From: Plutella xylostella
Lineage: Eukaryota > Arthropoda > Insecta > Lepidoptera > Plutellidae
NCBI RefSeq assembly: GCF_932276165.1
Contig: NC_063993.1
Span: 6,954,001-7,018,000 of the forward strand
Reading direction: 5' to 3'
DNA: 64,000 nucleotides
A program made the translations under genes and the position numbers. Below, piece by piece: positions 10,501-21,894 of the stretch; the first letter of the stretch is position 1, and every line of letters starts with the position of its first letter. The notes below the pieces were generated by a model. That model saw only the letters and a program-made list of their open reading frames with translations. It did no database searches and had not been told where the DNA came from.

Positions 10501-13500
10501 TTTGTCGAGCCGCCGCCGCCGCCGCCGCCGCCGCCGTAACTTCCCTTGTTTGCAAACTCGGATTGGATCTGCGCTCTACTTTCCTTAGGACACCCGCAAT
10601 CTAGTTTTATGACTTTAAAATGTTAGCGCTGCTGACCTAACCGGTGCTCATGCTTTTAATTCCCGACTTGGAGAAGTTGATTAAGACAAATACCTTCTTC
10701 ATCATTGGACGAGCTTATTTTTCTTGGCGTGATTTATGGCGTAAGAGTTAGTGCATTTATCGTACTTTAATTTAACATAGCGAATGTTTTTTTTGGGCAA
10801 TAGTGGATGTGAATTGATGGCGGGTGGTGCCGTGTGTCGGCGACTTCACAGCGGGGTCCGCGGGCACAATGGCGGCCAAGACGCGGGACGCGAGGCACAG
10901 AGAGCGGCGAGTTTGTAAACGACTTTGACCAATTGATTTTTACACCGCATTGTATGTGACGCATTGACTGATGTCTCCGCACGGTGACGTATTTACCCAT
11001 CCAATTTAACATGGGTAAGGTTTCGTAAGTTGCATTCATGCAGCTATTTTTTCTTCAAGTACATTCCTAGTTGTGTTTATAATAATCGGACAACACGGCT
11101 TGTTTACGGCTTCCCGTGCGCTGTAATCGATACTGAAACATAAAATACGTGTTGTTATTTTAAAGTAATTTAAAATAACCCGACCACTGTTGGGGTTCAT
11201 GTCGTTGGGAAGATTTATTTAGAGATTGAAAGGTATATGTTAAACAGCTATTAAAGTAAACAAATGGTCGTGTAGAGGGCATGGGCGCATGCGCCGAGCA
11301 TGTGGTGGCAGTGTTGCCAGCTTTATACAGTGACTGAACTCAAGGAATTAAGTATAGGATTAATAATGTCCTGAATAGATTTAAGGTAACCTTCATGAAA
11401 CGGTAGAGCTTTAATTCTGATAGCATCACAATGAAGAGCTTACAATTAAACCATTAGGGGATTTACATAATAATATGTGCTTATGCAACTTACTGATGGC
11501 CATTTTCTTTACAAGAAACTATTTGCGTGTAATAATTTTCAATCAATTTATGATGATAATAAATATTATCTGCTGGCATCCCCGGGCAAGTGCAGCGCTG
11601 CGCCCGCGCCGCCGCCGCCGCTCCCACCGCGGCTTTGTTTACAACATTAAACTATACGACATCGATAAATCCCTGTTTACCCGACAAATGCATGCCCCAG
11701 CGGCCATCCACCATCGACGCAGCGTGATTCTTATTAGCCTCGCTTCACTTGTCAACGTTACTTTACCACCGACACATATTTGAAACTCTTGTCAAATTAA
11801 AACAAATGACTACTGCACAGTGAAATTTTATCCTCATTTATAAATTAAACAATCATCGTTATAGATAGACTCTTAGGCATGCATTTTTGAATCTCAACAA
11901 TGCAGGAAAGGAATTTCGATAAGAAAAAGGTAAGCCAGATAAAAATCTTAATGAAGCCCACTTAAGGAACGGATCTCCTAAACAAACAGCCATTGTCAAA
12001 ACACATTCTCGACCTAACAAAGTTTAGCTAAAAAAGAAATGTCAACTCTTTGAGATAATTCCCATTATCTGGTTTACCTGAAGACGGTGCGCGGACAATG
12101 GAGTCGAAAGCAGATGTCACGCAAAACAAACTTTACAACAAAGATAAATCATCGGGGTGAGTAAAAAAATTTGGCATTAATTATACCGCATAGAGCCGGG
12201 CGGTTGTGTAACAATAAATTGTCAACAATGACGTGAATCGCAGTGCCGATGTTAATACCGTGCATTATGTCGGCCAACAATAAAGTATTGTGTGTCGCTG
12301 CGAGCGACCCCACTGACACCGCTCAGCTGTGCTCATCACAACATAGAAACACACTTTTACCCCGTGACTAGACAGTTAACAACCAACCACATTCCAGGTT
12401 GTTTATTTTGTGCAAAATGTTTATAGAATGAACCAAACAGGTCGCCTGCAAGTTTTGCTTGTTGTACAGAAATTTGCATCTTTAAAACCGGGCTTTCTTT
12501 CTGGGATAATTCACAGTAGGTAAACAGTGACAAAACTGTTTAAGCGGTTTTTTTATAGAGCAAAGTGAAATAAAAGAGAAATATGTTTTGCCGCAGTGAG
12601 CCACAAGTCGGGGTAGTGTAGTGTAAGTACCTACATTGTTTGCAGTGAACTGCAAGATTTCTATTTTGTTTGGGTGAAAGTAATTTTCATGCAATCTACT
12701 TAAGTATATTGCAAATAATGGAATGGAATGGAATTATTGTACAATAAGGGAAAGAGGAAGTCCTTACATACAAATAGTTGCGTAGATTATTGTAGAGACA
12801 TCCGTCCGGCTCAACTCTATTTGATATGTATCGTTTGTTTGTCATCCAAAGGACCGTTTTCTTTCTTTCCCCGACTAAGCACATTCCATAAAATATTTTG
12901 GAACTTAACATAGAGCGAGCGGCGCGGCGACAGCAATTTTTTTGTTAAGCTTCAGATTTAGAGTTGCCTTTTTATACAGAAATGTAGTATCGATAAAGTT
13001 CCCTCGATAGTGTTGAGTAACACCTTAACCTAAACCTAAAAGATAATTAGAAAATTGGCCGTAGCGTTATGTGTCTTCTACCAATTTTGCCCAAATCCGA
13101 CACGCCTGCCAAGCCTCTGTATATCAAAGCCTCTGTTCCAAAAATGGTGGGGATTCTATAGTGACCAGTGGACTTAAGTAGCTGTTACACCGCTGATAAT
13201 ATGGGGTTATATGGACTAATTAAAATATACATACATTATTACTACAGAAACTACACGTAAAACATCGTTTAGAGGCGTAAACACAATATTTCATGCATCC
13301 TTCAAATGTCGTGTCAAGTGGCTAAATCTTATTTAAACTTTTTGGGGTAAGTAGTACAACAGATAGGCACTTAAAAATTGTCTAAACGACAATCATCGAT
13401 ATGTATGACATCACCACTACATGTCCCGGCCGTGTGTGCAGTTTGCATCGACCTCCGCTCTACCTGGCTCCGGTCGCCGCCGCCTTCGCCGCCGGGATTA

Positions 13501-14966
13501 CGATCTGTCCCGACTCGTCCTTATCCTTTAAAGGAGCCAAATTGTTGCTTATGCAAGCCTGTCTGGAAGAAAGCCACTGGAATATTTGATCACGGTTTAT
13601 CTGCAGCTTTTCGAGTGGTTTCTGGAAACGACGCAACTGTGTCAATAAATAGCACGTTTTTTCTGACTCTACATTGAACTTACATTGAATTACCAGATTT
13701 AATAAAATTTGAAATAACAATTACATATTCGATAGAATACGACATTGTTGTACGCATTTTAGCATTTTACTATAAAAGTTTTTATTCATAAATATGATGA
13801 ATATATAGTTTGTTTGCTACATAATATGAAAAACTGTTAAATGATAGTCAAATTTCACGTCACAATAGGTATTTAGTGAAATATCAATTTCCATACCACA
13901 TAACAAGACAGCGAACCCAGATGGCAACATGAACCATAATTCATGAATAAGTATCTACATCGAATGTGTTATATTAAATCGTACAAGAATGAATTATTTA
14001 TTTCCTCGTGCCTTACCCGCTTGCCGCGGCGGTTTCATTACAGGTTATACTGAAAGTATAATACGAACGTACGGGTAAAAGTAATATAAAACGAGTATGT
14101 ACTAGGGTATGGGTAAAAGTAATATGGCTACGTTATTAGTTCAGTGCTCCGGCAGATGTCGACCGACGGATAACTATTATGTTCCGAATACACTTGCGGG
14201 ATATCATTGCTTGAGGACGATTTCATTGGGTGTTTTTTGGACGAACCTCTGCTGCTGAGTACGCTACAAAATATAACAGATTACATAAGTAATTGGAATA
14301 AATTTTTGCTAAGGTATTGTCTTTAGGGAAGCTTAATAATGTTTTCAAGTTCTCTCTTTTAAGTGAGTCCTCAGTAATCCTTAGTTACCTATTATAATTT
14401 TAATCGTTTTATATCCGTTTTCATATACCTAACCTAGTAATATATTTTCACAAAACTCTTTGCTCCTCCATCTTTCAAAAGTTGACCACAACTAACTTAT
14501 ACATGTACTGTAATATATGAGAGGTACTGAAATATACAAAAAAGGTACGAAATGTTTGCAATATTTTAAATCTAATCGGAGAAGTATACCCACCATCCAG
14601 ACACACACGGTAAAATGGCACAAAGATAGGTATGGTATAACATAATACGAGTACTTAAATATGTATTTTTTTACAAAGCTCGTAATCTAAGTACGTATTT
14701 GTGACGTAATCGCATCTCTTTACAAAGGTTATATCTCGTTAATTTAGTGTATTATTTACGATTCGCTTCGTCTTCATTCTGCTCTCGATAAGATCATGTT
14801 ACGATACTGCCAATATGGTCTCCAGTTACCATTGTTATCGAGTACAGTAATGGGAAGGCTGTACCTACTGATTTTTGCCGTTTTTACCCCTAGATGGAAA
14901 AAGAGGGGTGTTATAAGTTTAAGAATGGTGAAGGATGGTGAAATTTTGATGAAATTTGGTATGAAG
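7560..14966. other. Non-coding, intron-like stretch
   Basis: No supported gene in about 7.4 kb. It holds GGC/CCG trinucleotide runs (9471-9490, 10511-10536), a GC-rich patch near 11580-11640, and a GATA-like palindrome near 12053-12071. Longer open frames here (9876-10259 minus, 10051-10335 plus) overlap on opposite strands and show no domain. The sequence around 14893-14932 resembles that at 59946-59975, a dispersed repeat word. Confidence 0.6.
10511..10536. repeat. (CCG)n microsatellite
   Basis: About eight and a half uninterrupted CCG units in an otherwise AT-rich region. A similar GCG run lies at 9471-9490, and another GGC run at 24082-24100. Confidence 0.9.
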
Positions 14967-14978
14967 GTTATAGGATAT

Positions 14979-15238
14979 GAAACAAGAAACACGCACTCAC
15001 GCCTTGTACTAATGTACTCCCTTGCGGGGTAGGCAGAGGTGCATTGCTGCACCCACTTTTCGCCAGAGTGTTATGTTAGTCTCAATGTAATAGGGGGCGG
15101 GCCTATTGCCATTTTACGGGCACATCCAAGACCCGAGAACAAATATCTGTGTTTAAACAAATATCTGCCCCAGCCGGGAATCGAACCCGGGACCATCGGC
15201 TCAGTAGTCAGGGTCACTAACCACTACGCCAATCGGTC
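14979..15238 (-). mobile_element. tRNA-derived SINE, family B, minus orientation, intact
   Basis: On the minus strand the head (about 15238 down to 15165) reads like a tRNA, with a box A-like TGGCGTAGTGGTTAG and a box B GGGTTCGATTCCCGG. The body ends near GCGTGAGTGCG. The element is flanked by a perfect 12-bp duplication, GTTATAGGATAT (14967-14978 and 15239-15250), so its boundaries are exact. It resembles the butterfly SINEs called Metulj, but I cannot confirm the name. A 5'-truncated relative is at 61347-61480. Confidence 0.9.
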
Positions 15239-15250
15239 GTTATAGGATAT

Positions 15251-18200
15251 ATATACTTTTTATCTCGAAAATCCCACAGGAAAATTTAACGCGAAGCGCA
15301 GCTCGCGGGCTATAGCTAGGGCTTCCATATTTTCAGTTCACAAGAGCCAGCTCCTTCAGCCCATCCTGAGCAAACAAGGAAACCGGACTATAATTGTTGG
15401 AGCAAATCAATTAATCCCGAGACAACAGTCCCTCCTGAGAACTTGCAGCTCTAACCGAGTTTACATCTAACTGTTATTTTAAAGGTCGCTTAATCACTCA
15501 AGGGCAACGAGACAATTCAAACACAAATATTAATTAATTCGGCTATTTCGGGTGACCTGATTCGGGGGAAGTTTGCCGTGTATAGAAATAAACAAACTAG
15601 GGTTGTGCTGAATTAGTTTCGGCTTCGGCTGAGCGTCTTGGGTTTAGAGCACTTCAAGTTGTAAGTGGTACGGAGCGGGATCATTATTTATGTTACATAC
15701 TATTCAATGTATATGTTGTAGGCAGCTACTGAATATAAAGGCTATTTATTCGTAATAAAATTTATTATGAATTGACTTGGGATAAAAATCGGCTTAGGTA
15801 GATATTTTATCAATAAGGATCCGGCAGTGACAAAATTATTGAAATAAGTCAAACATTCAGGAGCCATCAGAGAGGGCTAAAGGTCCCGAGATGCCACACT
15901 ATTACCATGGAGATGAGAGCAGATTACAGGAGGGAGCTTAATCAAATTCTATCCCACAATCAACATGCTGGAAATGTAACAAACACAATAACGCCGCTAT
16001 CATATTCTACAATTTGGGACTTTAATCCCCGGGTTTAAACTGCAGATTGGAACTGGAACGGTTTCTGAAGAGCGGCGGTCGCAGAGCGGTCGAGTTTTGA
16101 ATAGGACCAAATGTGTGCCTGACGAACCGTGCAAAATGATAATTAAGAGAAACCGCTCGGTCATCGTTAATGCGATAGCGGCCCTGTAAATTACCTATAG
16201 CTATCGCGATGCTGAAACAATGCCTGCCGCCGATGGCTTTCATTAAAATTTAATACGGAATACGCAACGGAGCGCCGGACGGATGTTTGGCAGATAAAGT
16301 TTATTTATAATATACTCTTTATGAATTGGGTCACTCTGAATTTTAATGTAGGAACTGATAATTGACGCACTGACAGGTTTGAATTTCAGGTTATTTTTGT
16401 TGATGATTAACGCGATTTCAGCGTTGTTTCTGAGAAAAAATAAAGCTGTTTTTCATCAAAAAAGTCTTTTGTAACTCCTTTTTATGGTCGACGTAGTTGT
16501 TGAAGATTGCTCATGTTGACACGACTCTGTGTGGGGGTAGCGCGACGTCGCGATGGTACTTCAGTTATTAAAAGGGGAACCGCAGTAATGGTTGCGGTGT
16601 AACATTACCGGAGTGCTGAGCCAAATTGACACCTATGAGCAACAGCTAAGAGCCTCTTCACTGGCAACTGTCGAGATGTAGTCTTCTTGCAGGCTCTTTA
16701 GGCAGAGAGCTTAGCGTTTCACGCGAAACAAATTATGCGGAATAATTCTTTTTTATTTGCTTGCACTAAAGCTTGTGTCAGTCGTGGCGATTTTCAAGTC
16801 GCGTATTATAGACTGTTAATATAAAATTAGTCATTTGTATTGAATTTTTTATTATGAAGCACATAAATGTTTTTATTCATGATGTTATGAAAGAAGTTGA
16901 AAGCTTTGAGGGAAATAACAACAAAGTTTTATGTCAACACACGGTGACACTAGGAGGCCCTTATTTTTTATTTGTGTAGAGTTTTATCGTTTCGTCCGTG
17001 GCGGGAAGTGGCGTGCTAATACGAGCCGCGGCGGCGCTGGTCGCGAGTCAGCACATTGTCTGCACTCATTGTCTGCTGGCGGCGTCCTCTCGTTACAACA
17101 GCGTTCAACTTTTTATTTACGCCTAAGTGCACTTCGCCTCTGTCGCGACGAGAGCAGAATTAAGTTTCCCGACGTTGATATGGGATCATTCAACCTTAGA
17201 ATATCGAATTACGCAGCGCAGTGGGCGCTTTGTTGAATGCTCGCGAGTAGCACGTGGTGGTTGTTTTGTGCGCCGTGCGAGCCTTGAGGTGGCTTCCCTC
17301 AGAGCAGGCGATACACGACCGCATGTCTCTGCAAATTGCAATAACTTCCATACAAAAGGTATAAAATGCAGATTTGCAAAGAGCACCTTATACGGAGAGG
17401 TACTTCGAAGTAAAAAACAGATGGAGTTTATGCAACGTTTGTCATGGTACTGTTACTTCTTTAGTCGGTAGTTCTGTCGACGGAACCCTTATATATGATA
17501 TTATGAGCCACGTCTCGGCGAACTACTTGGGAATACTTGAGCATGCTTTGAAATGTAATGCCTCGAACGCTTATTAGTTTCTCTGTTTTTTCACGCTCGG
17601 AAAAGTACGTAAAGTCCGTAAAGTGATGGGGACATTTCTGTTGGAAGCTCCTAGTTATTTCAGAGAATCAAAGGCTTTGTATTGGAAACGAGACGAACTA
17701 TTTACATTTCTTGTTGTTTGACCTCGCTCGTTATATTGCTTGGTCTAAATTCAATCTTCATTCACACTGAATATTTTCGTAGTAGTACCTTAGTAAGTAG
17801 GTAGGTAGGTACCTTAGTACCTACTCGTATTTGTTATAGGAATTATGACTTGATGTGATAATAAAACCTTTTTTGTGCCCTCTTCAGTATGTTCCTATAA
17901 ACGAAACAAGAGTACTTCAAATCAGGTGGATATTTAAAAAAAAAAACTTCCACGAAAAAATAGCTATTTTGTTTCTGATAATTACCTACTTTGAATGTAC
18001 GTAGGTTGTTATTAAATTTCATACAAATTACTTTTACATGCATGTATAAAATTTCTTTGCGATCGTGATTTAACCTTAGCTAAGTATCTTTCAGACGATG
18101 AAACACAATAGTATACTCTACGGACAACAAGCCAGCAATCTATAACAGAAAGCAACTTATTTACACAAAGATTGCTTTCAACAACAGACAATGCCATGTT

Positions 18201-18940
18201 TTCAGCCACTTGTTCGACAGAATTTTGAAACGAAGGTTGGCTGAATAGTGAACTTATTAAGAGAGTCGACCGGATATTGAATCTGAAGCTACGCAGTTTC
18301 CGGTTTCCACCGCACCCCTCCCCCGCCGCCCGCACCCCGCCCCGCGCCCCGCAGCACAGTGCCGCCCTCTTCAATGATAAAATTGAACTCATGAAACATT
18401 CTAGGTAGTTTACCCTTTGCAAAACTACCTATAGGAATCTAAATATTTACGAATGTGAATCTCATTAGATTCATTGCCCCAAAAATACATAATATCGTAT
18501 CAACTAAGTGATGGATCGATATTATTATGAAATTATGTACCTACTAGTTTATTAATGAATGATGCATAATAGGGATCGCCTAGTCACCTGAAATTACTAT
18601 CATTGTTGTTTTGATAGAAAAATGCTCTTTTTATTTTCCTTGTAACAGGAATTCTCATTAGTTTATCAGAAGACGGCAGCGAAGTCCTCGTTTTGTATTT
18701 GTAGGCCAATAGGTGTCGCTTCTATCACCAATTTAAATTACGTTACGACCAACTAAATCCGGGCTTTAGCAAAGCGTCCGCCATAAATAAACATTATTTC
18801 TTGAGCAATCAGTCGGGTTCCGTAGACAGATTGCGCCTCCTCATTACGGTTCGTTCGTCGATTCTTTCAACATCGTTTTATTGGTCAACGGTAGCAAGCG
18901 ATTCTTGAACTGAATGTTTACATTTGTACTTATAGAATTC
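15251..18940. other. Non-coding stretch with GC-rich candidate regulatory patches
   Basis: No gene supported. About 16020-16250 is base-balanced, low in repeats, and rich in words such as GAACCGTG and ATAATTAAG, so it may be conserved non-coding DNA. About 17000-17300 and 18300-18365 are CpG-rich. The 136-codon minus frame at 18012-18422 crosses a C-rich tract and has no domain. Confidence 0.5.
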
Positions 18941-18941
18941 C

Positions 18942-19025
18942 AGGCCGAAAGGGGGTTACTCAGTGGGTCATTATGATCCACTTTTGTTTTGCGACTTTCG
19001 AAAATTTGCGAAAAAGGTATGGAGA
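18942..19025. mobile_element. Left-arm fragment of the CCGAAAGGGGGT MITE
   Basis: GGCCGAAAGGGGGTTACTCA and the following ACTTTTGTTTTGCGACTTTCGAAAATT-like stretch match the left interior of the element at 6515-7036. The other half is missing to the right of the SINE that interrupts it. Confidence 0.55.
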
Positions 19026-19354
19026 GAGGGTGGTAGCTCAGTCGGGTAAGCGCCCGCTTCTCACGCAAGAGATGCGGGTTCGAATCCCGGCGCTGACATG
19101 TACCAATGAGTTTTTTTTAACTTAAGTACATTGTATACCATCTCTCTTACGGTGAAGGAAAACATCGTGAGGAAACCTGCATATCTAGATTTAGCACATC
19201 TAGATATGTGAACCCACCAACCCGCAGTGGACCAGCGTGGTGGGACATGGTCCAAGCTTAGGAAGGCAGTTTAGACCTTGGGGATATGCTCAAAGGTTCC
19301 ACTCGAGAGAGCCAGTTGCAGGTACTTACACCCCCACAGAGAATAGAATAGAAT
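19026..19354 (+). mobile_element. tRNA-derived SINE, family A, plus orientation, intact
   Basis: It begins GGGTGGTAGCTCAGTCGGG (box A) with box B GGTTCGAATCCC at about 19078-19089. The body contains GGTGAAGGAAAACATCGTGA and the symmetrical word ATCTAGATTTAGCACATCTA. It ends in AGAAT repeats. The direct repeat AGGTATGGAGA flanks it (19015-19025 and 19355-19365). The same family as 6570-6900. Confidence 0.92.
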
Positions 19355-19365
19355 AGGTATGGAGA

Positions 19366-20181
19366 AGTATAATTTATATTTATATTTGTAATAATCCATA
19401 GAAGGTAAAGCGGTGAATAAATGGCGTTCGTAGCATTTCAGGCCTAGTTTAGTTTAATAACAACATAAGAGAATGAGGTCGAAGTAGATTATACAATTGT
19501 ATATTTCAATATTAACTTGACTTGTATTGTACGAGTATGTATAATAACTGCTGCATAAGCAGGTTCCATACTCGAACATGACATTTGCAAACTGCATTGA
19601 ATTGTAAAGATTGTTCTGTTATTATGAAACACAAAAGCGCATGAGCATTTCAGTAGTTAATTTTCCAGTACATAAATGGAAATCTGCATAATGCATAAAG
19701 TAAATGATAACTAATTAATAATGAAATACCCCATTCCACGGGAGGTCACATCACTGTTACTCGAATTGTATCCGGCATCGGAGATGCATTGTGCTTTTGT
19801 ATCATTTGTGATGTCCAGTTTTGTAAAGCTTTTGATGATATGATGATCTGTTTTAAGGTTGTATTATGATATAAATAAAGTAAGTATATTGATCGTGAAT
19901 GTACTTAGGTGAGTTGCTACTGAAATGTGGATTGCAATTAAACCAGGTTCCTACTATAAGGTAATGGGTATTTTTCTAGGGATGACGTCTGCTTCAAAAG
20001 CATAGGTACCTACCTTCCAAGTAAATACTAGTAGGAAACACAGTTTTGTAAAGTTGCCAAGTCAACAGACTGGAATAAATGAAGATGTAAGATGCTAAGG
20101 TATTTAGAGAAGTACTCTGGCCGAACAGTAGGCTAGTTCTCTAAATTTTTATTTTAGTTCAATTGGATCGTAGAAATAAAT
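19366..20181. other. AT-rich non-coding stretch
   Basis: I see no gene, RNA or element boundary here. Confidence 0.6.
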
Positions 20182-21890
20182 GGGCCATTATTTTATTTTG
20201 GGTACAATTTGGCATACTTTTACAGATATTTTTTTCAAAAATAAACTTATTATTAATTAACCTTTCAATATTGATTTATGTTAATTAACATTTATATTAT
20301 TCATTAAATACATTTGCAGCGATGTTTTCTTGCTATTTCTTAAAGTTATTGACGTTTAATCGAGGAACGATGAGAAAAAAATACTACTGCGTTACTTTCA
20401 TACAAAATTATGTTTTATTGTTAGGAACATATATTTTGGTTCGTAAACATATACCAGATAAAAATTAAGAAAAAAAACATTAATCTAACAGTTTAAATTA
20501 CAAAATATTCTCAGTTTTGTTATTCATTCTATAATAAAGTTTCCCACTGCGTTACCAATCAATAAGTTTTAATGCAATACTTTTCGAAAAAAGGAAAAAA
20601 TAATCATAATTTTTTGCTCAAAGTTTTAGAAATAGCTCTAAATAAGGTGAATTATAATTATTATATTTAGTTTAACATTCTTTCTAATAAAGAGTAGCTA
20701 AAATGTTTGTGAATACTCTCAGGAAACGAGGGACAAATAGATAACGCTGTGGTTAATTGGTAACACAGTGGTATCTCAATCACAATCTTTATACTTTCTT
20801 CAATTAAAACTAATCATAATGTGAAAAAAACTATCAAACTAAAATTAACAGAACTCTTTGTTTAATAACAAACATTAAAATCGCTGAAAATATGACAACT
20901 TAATACTAAGAAATATTTCTATTTTTTTTGCCTATAAAGCCGTTGTTTTTCAGCCGCTGTTTACGCCATTGAGTCTGAAATGTTATACTGTAACAATATA
21001 ATATGCTCAAATGTTATATTTGTACCATAAATTGAGTAACAGATACCTGAAAACTATAAGAAAAACCCCTGAGTTACTATAGTTACAACTGCGTTACTGA
21101 AAAAGTAACGAAGTGTAGCGGTAACGCAGTTGTAAAACAATAACCTTTTTGAAGTTAGTACTTAAATGAATACACATACATGGGATATCAAAATGCCCTC
21201 ATAATTGTTACTAATTATTACATATATTGCATGAAATAAAATAATAAATATCTATAAAACTCACCGTATGTCGCCGGTAACTCAGTGGCGTCACAATAAA
21301 TACACGCGCTTCTCTCCAGGACTCTCGTCCGAAAGACTTGGTCATTTTATCCGTCCCGCTCTCCTTCCTGCACTCCGATACAAATACACAGCCATTCAAA
21401 TGATCTTAGGTGTAAGAAAGTGAAAAAAAGTTTATTTATGATTGAATTTCCTAGGGTAACCTAGTGTAGGTGTATTTTTGCTTAGGCTTGGGGACTCGGC
21501 CAGGAATATTAATTGTCCCATAATATGTTCATATAAAATCATGATTATTACCGTGAAGTAAAGTTTAAATAATGACATATTCGTTATAATATTAAAAAAA
21601 AATGTTTCCATTGTAATTTTTTACACACGTTGTGCTTGTTTCATATGACTCGCTCCGAGGGACAGACAATTTTTGTATGAAAAACAATTGCGTTACCAAA
21701 AACAACAACAGAGTTACCGTAATTTGTAAATAAATAAAGTATTTTACATAAATTCATTATATTTTCTGTGACCGGTGTTTTATTTAATTGCTACAGGCGG
21801 TAGCTATATTCCTGAATTTCATTATTTAATTTAAAAAAAATGTTTCTTTGTAGGGGACCGATAATTGTACCTAAAATAAAATAATGGCCC
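20182..21890. mobile_element. AT-rich non-autonomous element with 29-bp TIRs
   Basis: The left end GGGCCATTATTTTATTTT plus GGGTACAATT is inverted at the right end with one difference, and AAAT lies directly outside both ends (20178-20181, 21891-21894). The interior has no long frame. The decamer ACTGCGTTAC occurs at 20386, 20546 and 21088, and in inverse at 21121. Near matches are at 20760, 21277, 21687 and 21710. Repeated short motifs in both orientations suggest protein-binding sites of the mobilising transposase or of another factor. The superfamily is not assigned. Confidence 0.7.
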
Positions 21891-21894
21891 AAAT

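Noticed and set aside
15165..15238. tRNA-like sequence on the minus strand
   Set aside because: It is the head of a SINE with a 12-bp target duplication, so it is not an independent tRNA gene.
18012..18422. 136-codon minus-strand frame
   Set aside because: It crosses a C-rich tract, has no recognisable domain or splice context, and looks like a chance frame.
19028..19100. tRNA-like sequence with boxes A and B
   Set aside because: It continues into a SINE body with an AGAAT tail and flanking duplication.
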